From positions 1 to 64,000 of IMG/VR virus record IMGVR_UViG_3300010883_000015: a stretch of 64,000 nucleotides of DNA; one strand, 5' to 3'. Every line of letters starts with the position of its first letter. Positions within the stretch are counted from its first letter, which is position 1. This document shows positions 60,953 through 64,000 of the stretch, one piece after another. The notes under the pieces are model-generated. The model did no database searches, was not told the DNA's origin, and saw nothing but the letters and a program-made list of their open reading frames with translations. This DNA is from a virus. Made by a program: the position numbers and the translations under genes.

Positions 60953-61842
60953 TGCCTATTAAATTCCATAATTTAGTTTCTTTTGCATTATTTGGAGATC
61001 GAATTAATGAAGGCTTGCATCCAGAATGGAATACTATGTTGGATAGCGGGGGATTTACAAACTTTGTAAGAGGTAAAGATATTGTTACCTTGAAAGATTA
61101 TTGTATGTATCTTAAAACCGAAAAGGTAAGGTTTTGGGAATATATGGCTCTCGACCGAATTGGGGATAAAAAGATCAGCGGGGAGTATCTTAATAAAATG
61201 ATAAGCGTCGGTCTTGCTCCTGTTCCAATTTATCAGAGAGGAGAAGGAAGTGCCAAAGAATTAACTAAGATGATAGAAGCAAATAGATTAATTGCTATTG
61301 GTGGAATCTCTCAAAACCTTTCAGCCAAAGCCGAGCAAGAGTACCTTCGTAACGTAATGAGGGTGGTAAGAAAAGTTCCGACTGCAAAGGTTCATCTTCT
61401 TGGGGTAGGTGTTAGAGAAGCCAAGCTATATTGCCCTTATAGTTCAGATAGTAGCACTTGGGCTAGTCATTTTAGATTTGGGATTATTCGTCTTTGGCAT
61501 CAAGGTAAATTGTTAGACTTCCAAAAACATAAGACTGCTCAACACGCCAAGAGATATGTTAGGCCGAATCCAAATTACACACGATGTTTAGCTAAATATA
61601 GCCTGACTTGGAATGATCTATATGATAATGCCGATTGGTCTAAGCCTGAAAGTAAATTAAGCATAGCAGCAACTAGGTCTTGGATAAGGCAATCTAGGTC
61701 TTTGTATCGAAAAGATAGCAGATATTTATTAGCAAGTTTACCAATAAATGTTCAAGCGATTAAAGAGGCTTGGAATTATGAAAGAATTTCATGGGGTTGG
61801 CCTAAGTCTAAATTCATAAGTATACCATCTGAAAAGAAATAA
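60952..61842 (+). CDS. dpdA: DNA guanine transglycosylase, DpdA
   Basis: A 296-aa TGT-like enzyme of the DpdA family, which exchanges guanine in DNA for a 7-deazaguanine. Seen: MLDSGGFTNFVRGKD (about 29, the DSGGF of transglycosylases), YMALDRIGDK, LAPVPIYQRG, IAIGGIS, KVHLLGVGV and SSDSSTWAS. The stop codon of queF overlaps the start. The subfamily is not assigned here. Confidence 0.9.
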   Translation: MPIKFHNLVSFALFGDRINEGLHPEWNTMLDSGGFTNFVRGKDIVTLKDYCMYLKTEKVRFWEYMALDRIGDKKISGEYLNKMISVGLAPVPIYQRGEGSAKELTKMIEANRLIAIGGISQNLSAKAEQEYLRNVMRVVRKVPTAKVHLLGVGVREAKLYCPYSSDSSTWASHFRFGIIRLWHQGKLLDFQKHKTAQHAKRYVRPNPNYTRCLAKYSLTWNDLYDNADWSKPESKLSIAATRSWIRQSRSLYRKDSRYLLASLPINVQAIKEAWNYERISWGWPKSKFISIPSEKK

Positions 61843-61872
61843 TTGTTATATTGTTGTCAATTGTTTCTTGTT

Positions 61873-61937
61873 CTTATTGATACATGATCATGTATTGATA
61901 TAATATATATATAATATTATTTATACATGTTCATATA
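61873..61937. promoter_or_regulatory. Dyad promoter element, copy C
   Basis: Starts CTTATTGATACATG and ends ATACATGTTCATATA, with a perfect palindrome ATACATGATCATGTAT at 61880-61895. TTGATA (61877-61882), 16 nt, TATAAT (61899-61904) is a good sigma70-type promoter toward 62052. It shares both ends with copy A (15201), and nearly the same span. Confidence 0.6.
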
Positions 61938-61976
61938 AGATATTTATCATAAATGTAATAATTAATACTTAAGCAG

Positions 61977-62040
61977 TAATATAAATATATTTTAAAAGAC
62001 CCTATGAATAATATAAATATATTTTAAAAGACCCTATGAA
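61977..62040 (+). repeat. Perfect 32-bp tandem duplication upstream of gene at 62052
   Basis: Two identical adjacent copies (61977-62008 and 62009-62040), each starting TAATATAAATATATTTTAAA and ending GACCCTATGAA. The second copy runs directly into AGGAGATCAA, the ribosome site of the gene at 62052. It duplicates a TATA-rich promoter-like box. Confidence 0.85.
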
Positions 62041-62051
62041 AGGAGATCAAA

Positions 62052-62369
62052 ATGGATTGTAGGTGGGCAACAACTGAAAGTATTAAAGAACTTAATTTCT
62101 GGTCTTCATCTTTTAAAATGAAAAGATACTTTACTGATAGATTAATTTCAATATTAGACCCTGAGGGTTATCATCTCTGTATTGGAGTTGTTGTTTACTC
62201 TAAAGGGAAGGGAGATTCTCTTGTTGATTACTATAGAACTCAATGGATGCTGAAATTAAAAGATCAAAAAAGTCCCCACATGGACTATATGGATATAGAT
62301 ATTAAAGAATTTAAAAAATTAACTCTTTCTAAGCCCGCCCCTTCTGATAAATTTAAATATAAAACCTAG
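62052..62369 (+). CDS. Hypothetical protein
   Basis: A 105-aa protein with a strong AGGAG. MDCRWATTESIKELNFW...; probably alpha/beta. No family. First gene after dyad element C and the tandem duplication, so likely an independently regulated transcript. Confidence 0.6.
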   Translation: MDCRWATTESIKELNFWSSSFKMKRYFTDRLISILDPEGYHLCIGVVVYSKGKGDSLVDYYRTQWMLKLKDQKSPHMDYMDIDIKEFKKLTLSKPAPSDKFKYKT

Positions 62370-62383
62370 CTCTTTAAATAATT

Positions 62384-62581
62384 ATGAAATGTGAATTATG
62401 CCATTATTCAGAAAGTATTGAGTTGTTGGAAGATATAAAAAAAACCAAACAACATGAAAGTAGTATAACAATGATTTTTAGAACAAAAGAAAGTTTCATG
62501 TTGGTTTGCAAAGCCTGTATAAGTGAAAATGAAGCGATTATGAAATTATACAATTCAGATTTAAATAAAGGAAAAAAATGA
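62384..62581 (+). CDS. Small zinc-finger protein
   Basis: A 65-aa protein with CELC (3-6) and CKAC (about 42-45), a two-CxxC zinc-binding pattern. It overlaps the next gene by 4 nt (ATGA). A regulatory or nucleic-acid-binding role is inferred. Confidence 0.6.
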   Translation: MKCELCHYSESIELLEDIKKTKQHESSITMIFRTKESFMLVCKACISENEAIMKLYNSDLNKGKK

Positions 62582-62925
62582 ATATTACAAATCTCGGCAA
62601 TGAATTAGATCATGATGAAATCAAAAAAGAACCCGAAGAAAGTCATGTTGATTTAAATACAGTTTCAAGTTTTTTCTTACTTTATAGGGATGATAATGGA
62701 AATATATCTTTATCAAATAAATCTTCATCGGCTGACGATAAAGTATTACTGATGTGGCATGGGTTCATGTTATTAATAGAGATACTTTCAGAGTGTATTA
62801 ATATAGATATAAAATACTCAAAAATATCCAATATAGCTTCTACGATAATAGAGGCTTTATCAGAAAATGGGATCTACACTTATAATGAACTACATTCAGA
62901 GCCAGAGAATATAGAAGAAGAGTAA
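62578..62925 (+). CDS. Hypothetical protein
   Basis: A 115-aa protein, acidic at both ends, starting in an ATGA overlap with the zinc-finger gene. No family recognised. Confidence 0.6.
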   Translation: MNITNLGNELDHDEIKKEPEESHVDLNTVSSFFLLYRDDNGNISLSNKSSSADDKVLLMWHGFMLLIEILSECINIDIKYSKISNIASTIIEALSENGIYTYNELHSEPENIEEE

Positions 62926-62926
62926 G

Positions 62927-63346
62927 ATGCAAAGCATGATAGATTTAAAATTGCTATTTAAATTTGGAAAAATAACAAGTTCCGTTTTAGATAAAATTAC
63001 TATTCTTGATTTTTCAGATTACTTGGATCCAATAGAATATTCTATATTAAGTATATTTATTAGCCATAGGACATTAAAGGGCGCTGATGATTTAACCTTC
63101 CAAAAGATAACATCGTCTAATATTTTAAATTCTTTTTATGACCACCTTAGTGCTAGTCTTTTATTTATAAGTATAAAAAGATTACCTTCTGGGTATTTAG
63201 TTATTAAACCTTATAGCTCTAATCAGGCTTTTGATTTTATGAGAGATGTTCCTCTGCATGTGGCATTGTACTCCTTTGGTGTACCGGGTAATGATGTTAA
63301 ATTTTTCATTAGAAAAAGACTTAAAGAAAATGATAAAAAAGAGTAA
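62927..63346 (+). CDS. Hypothetical protein
   Basis: A 139-aa protein starting one base after the previous gene. No family recognised; mixed helices and strands, basic C-terminus. Confidence 0.55.
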   Translation: MQSMIDLKLLFKFGKITSSVLDKITILDFSDYLDPIEYSILSIFISHRTLKGADDLTFQKITSSNILNSFYDHLSASLLFISIKRLPSGYLVIKPYSSNQAFDFMRDVPLHVALYSFGVPGNDVKFFIRKRLKENDKKE

Positions 63347-63348
63347 AA

Positions 63349-63951
63349 ATGAAAGTATTAGGATCTTCTGTATTAAGAAGTAAAAATTCAGAAAAAAGAG
63401 AAAAGAATGATTTTTATGCCACGGAACCTTGGGGTGTTGAATTGTTTTTATCTTGTCATAAGATGAATAATAAACTATGGGAACCTGCTTGTGGGCAAGG
63501 CCATATAGCCGAAGTTCTATCTAAACACGGCAAAGAAGTAAGGTCGACAGACCTTATAGATCGGGGCTATGGTAATAGGCTTGATTTCTTGACCGCAGAG
63601 GGTACTTGGGATGGGGATATAATAACAAATCCTCCATTCTCATTGACAGAAAGTTTTATAAGAAAGGGAATGTCATTACTTGAAGATAAGAATCAACTTA
63701 TGCTGTTTTTAAAAATACAATTTTTGGAAACAAAATCCCGATATAAACTTTTTAAAGAGTATCCCTTAAAGTATGTTTATGTTCATTCTTCTCGTATTGG
63801 TACTGCAAAGGATGCTGATTTTGAAAAATATAATGCTAAAGCAATGTGCTATGCTTGGTTTGTTTGGGAGAAAGGTTTCAAAGGGGAGAGCACACTAAGA
63901 TGGGTGCCTCCATCTTTAGATCAAGAAGATCAGTTTCAGATGTTTAAATAG
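63349..63951 (+). CDS. Phage N6-adenine methyltransferase (NPPF type)
   Basis: A 200-aa protein. Motif I WEPACGQGHIAEVLSKHG (about 44-61), then DIITNPPFSLTESFI (about 90-104) with catalytic NPPF, and MLFLKIQFLE. This matches a phage adenine methyltransferase family often misnamed in databases. It starts 2 nt after the preceding stop. Fifth DNA-methyltransferase-type gene in the window. Confidence 0.85.
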   Translation: MKVLGSSVLRSKNSEKREKNDFYATEPWGVELFLSCHKMNNKLWEPACGQGHIAEVLSKHGKEVRSTDLIDRGYGNRLDFLTAEGTWDGDIITNPPFSLTESFIRKGMSLLEDKNQLMLFLKIQFLETKSRYKLFKEYPLKYVYVHSSRIGTAKDADFEKYNAKAMCYAWFVWEKGFKGESTLRWVPPSLDQEDQFQMFK

Positions 63952-64000
63952 CCTATAATTCAGATTAGATATACACATGAAGCATAAGATTATAGACCGC

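Overview
This window is a stretch of an AT-rich double-stranded DNA tailed-phage genome. It carries a complete head, neck and tail module, a replication/recombination module and phage nucleotide metabolism, with short gene spacing and ATGA/TAATG overlaps. I see no tail sheath gene. The tape-measure protein is very long (2210 aa), so a long non-contractile tail (siphovirus-like) is the simplest reading. The host cannot be named from the sequence. A tiny lipoprotein gene is compatible with a Gram-negative host, but that is inference.

Layout. 1-5.5 kb: two zinc-ribbon proteins, terminase large subunit (minus strand), a metallophosphoesterase, an MT-A70 methyltransferase and small coupled genes. 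5.5-9.4 kb (minus): a 53-aa lipoprotein, two beta-class DNA methyltransferases and the portal. 9.4-18 kb (plus): a giant capsid-assembly polyprotein (PAP2-like phosphatase + prohead protease + scaffold), major capsid protein, head-tail connector genes, dUTPase and an RmlB-like sugar dehydratase. 18-39 kb: membrane/coiled-coil proteins, a 953-aa glycosyltransferase with three GT2-like segments, tail completion proteins, tail tube, tail-assembly chaperones joined by a probable -1 frameshift, tape measure and tail tip proteins. 39-43.3 kb (minus): small regulatory-looking genes and a LamG-like protein. 43.3-51.4 kb (plus): a possible cell-wall enzyme, another DNA methyltransferase, a probable small RNA, RecB-like nuclease, Sak4-like ATPase, SSB, RuvC-like resolvase and primase-helicase. 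51.4-62 kb: a complete 7-deazaguanine DNA-modification pathway (QueE, FolE, QueC-like, QueD, QueF, DpdA) with a nonulosonic (sialic) acid cassette inserted inside it. 62-64 kb: small genes and a fifth methyltransferase.

How the genes work together. FolE, QueD, QueE and QueC would make preQ0 from GTP, QueF would reduce it to preQ1, and DpdA would exchange it for guanine in phage DNA. The predicted modified base is therefore dPreQ1 or a derivative. The QueC-like protein has lost its zinc cysteines and QueD has altered zinc ligands, so the chemistry deserves testing. NeuB (synthase), NeuA (CMP-activation) and a DUF115/GT42-like putative transferase, with cupin, pyruvyltransferase-like, methyltransferase and HAD genes, look like a self-contained kit to make, activate and transfer a sialic-acid-like sugar. 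Together with the triple GT2 protein and the RmlB-like enzyme this suggests glycosylation of the virion or of the host surface.

Non-coding signals include three copies of a roughly 64-bp promoter-like dyad (starting TTGATACATG), several terminators, a probable small RNA with a 10-nt match to the anti-Shine-Dalgarno end of 16S rRNA, a CCCTTTA slippery site, tandem repeats, and several tiny genes under 60 codons.
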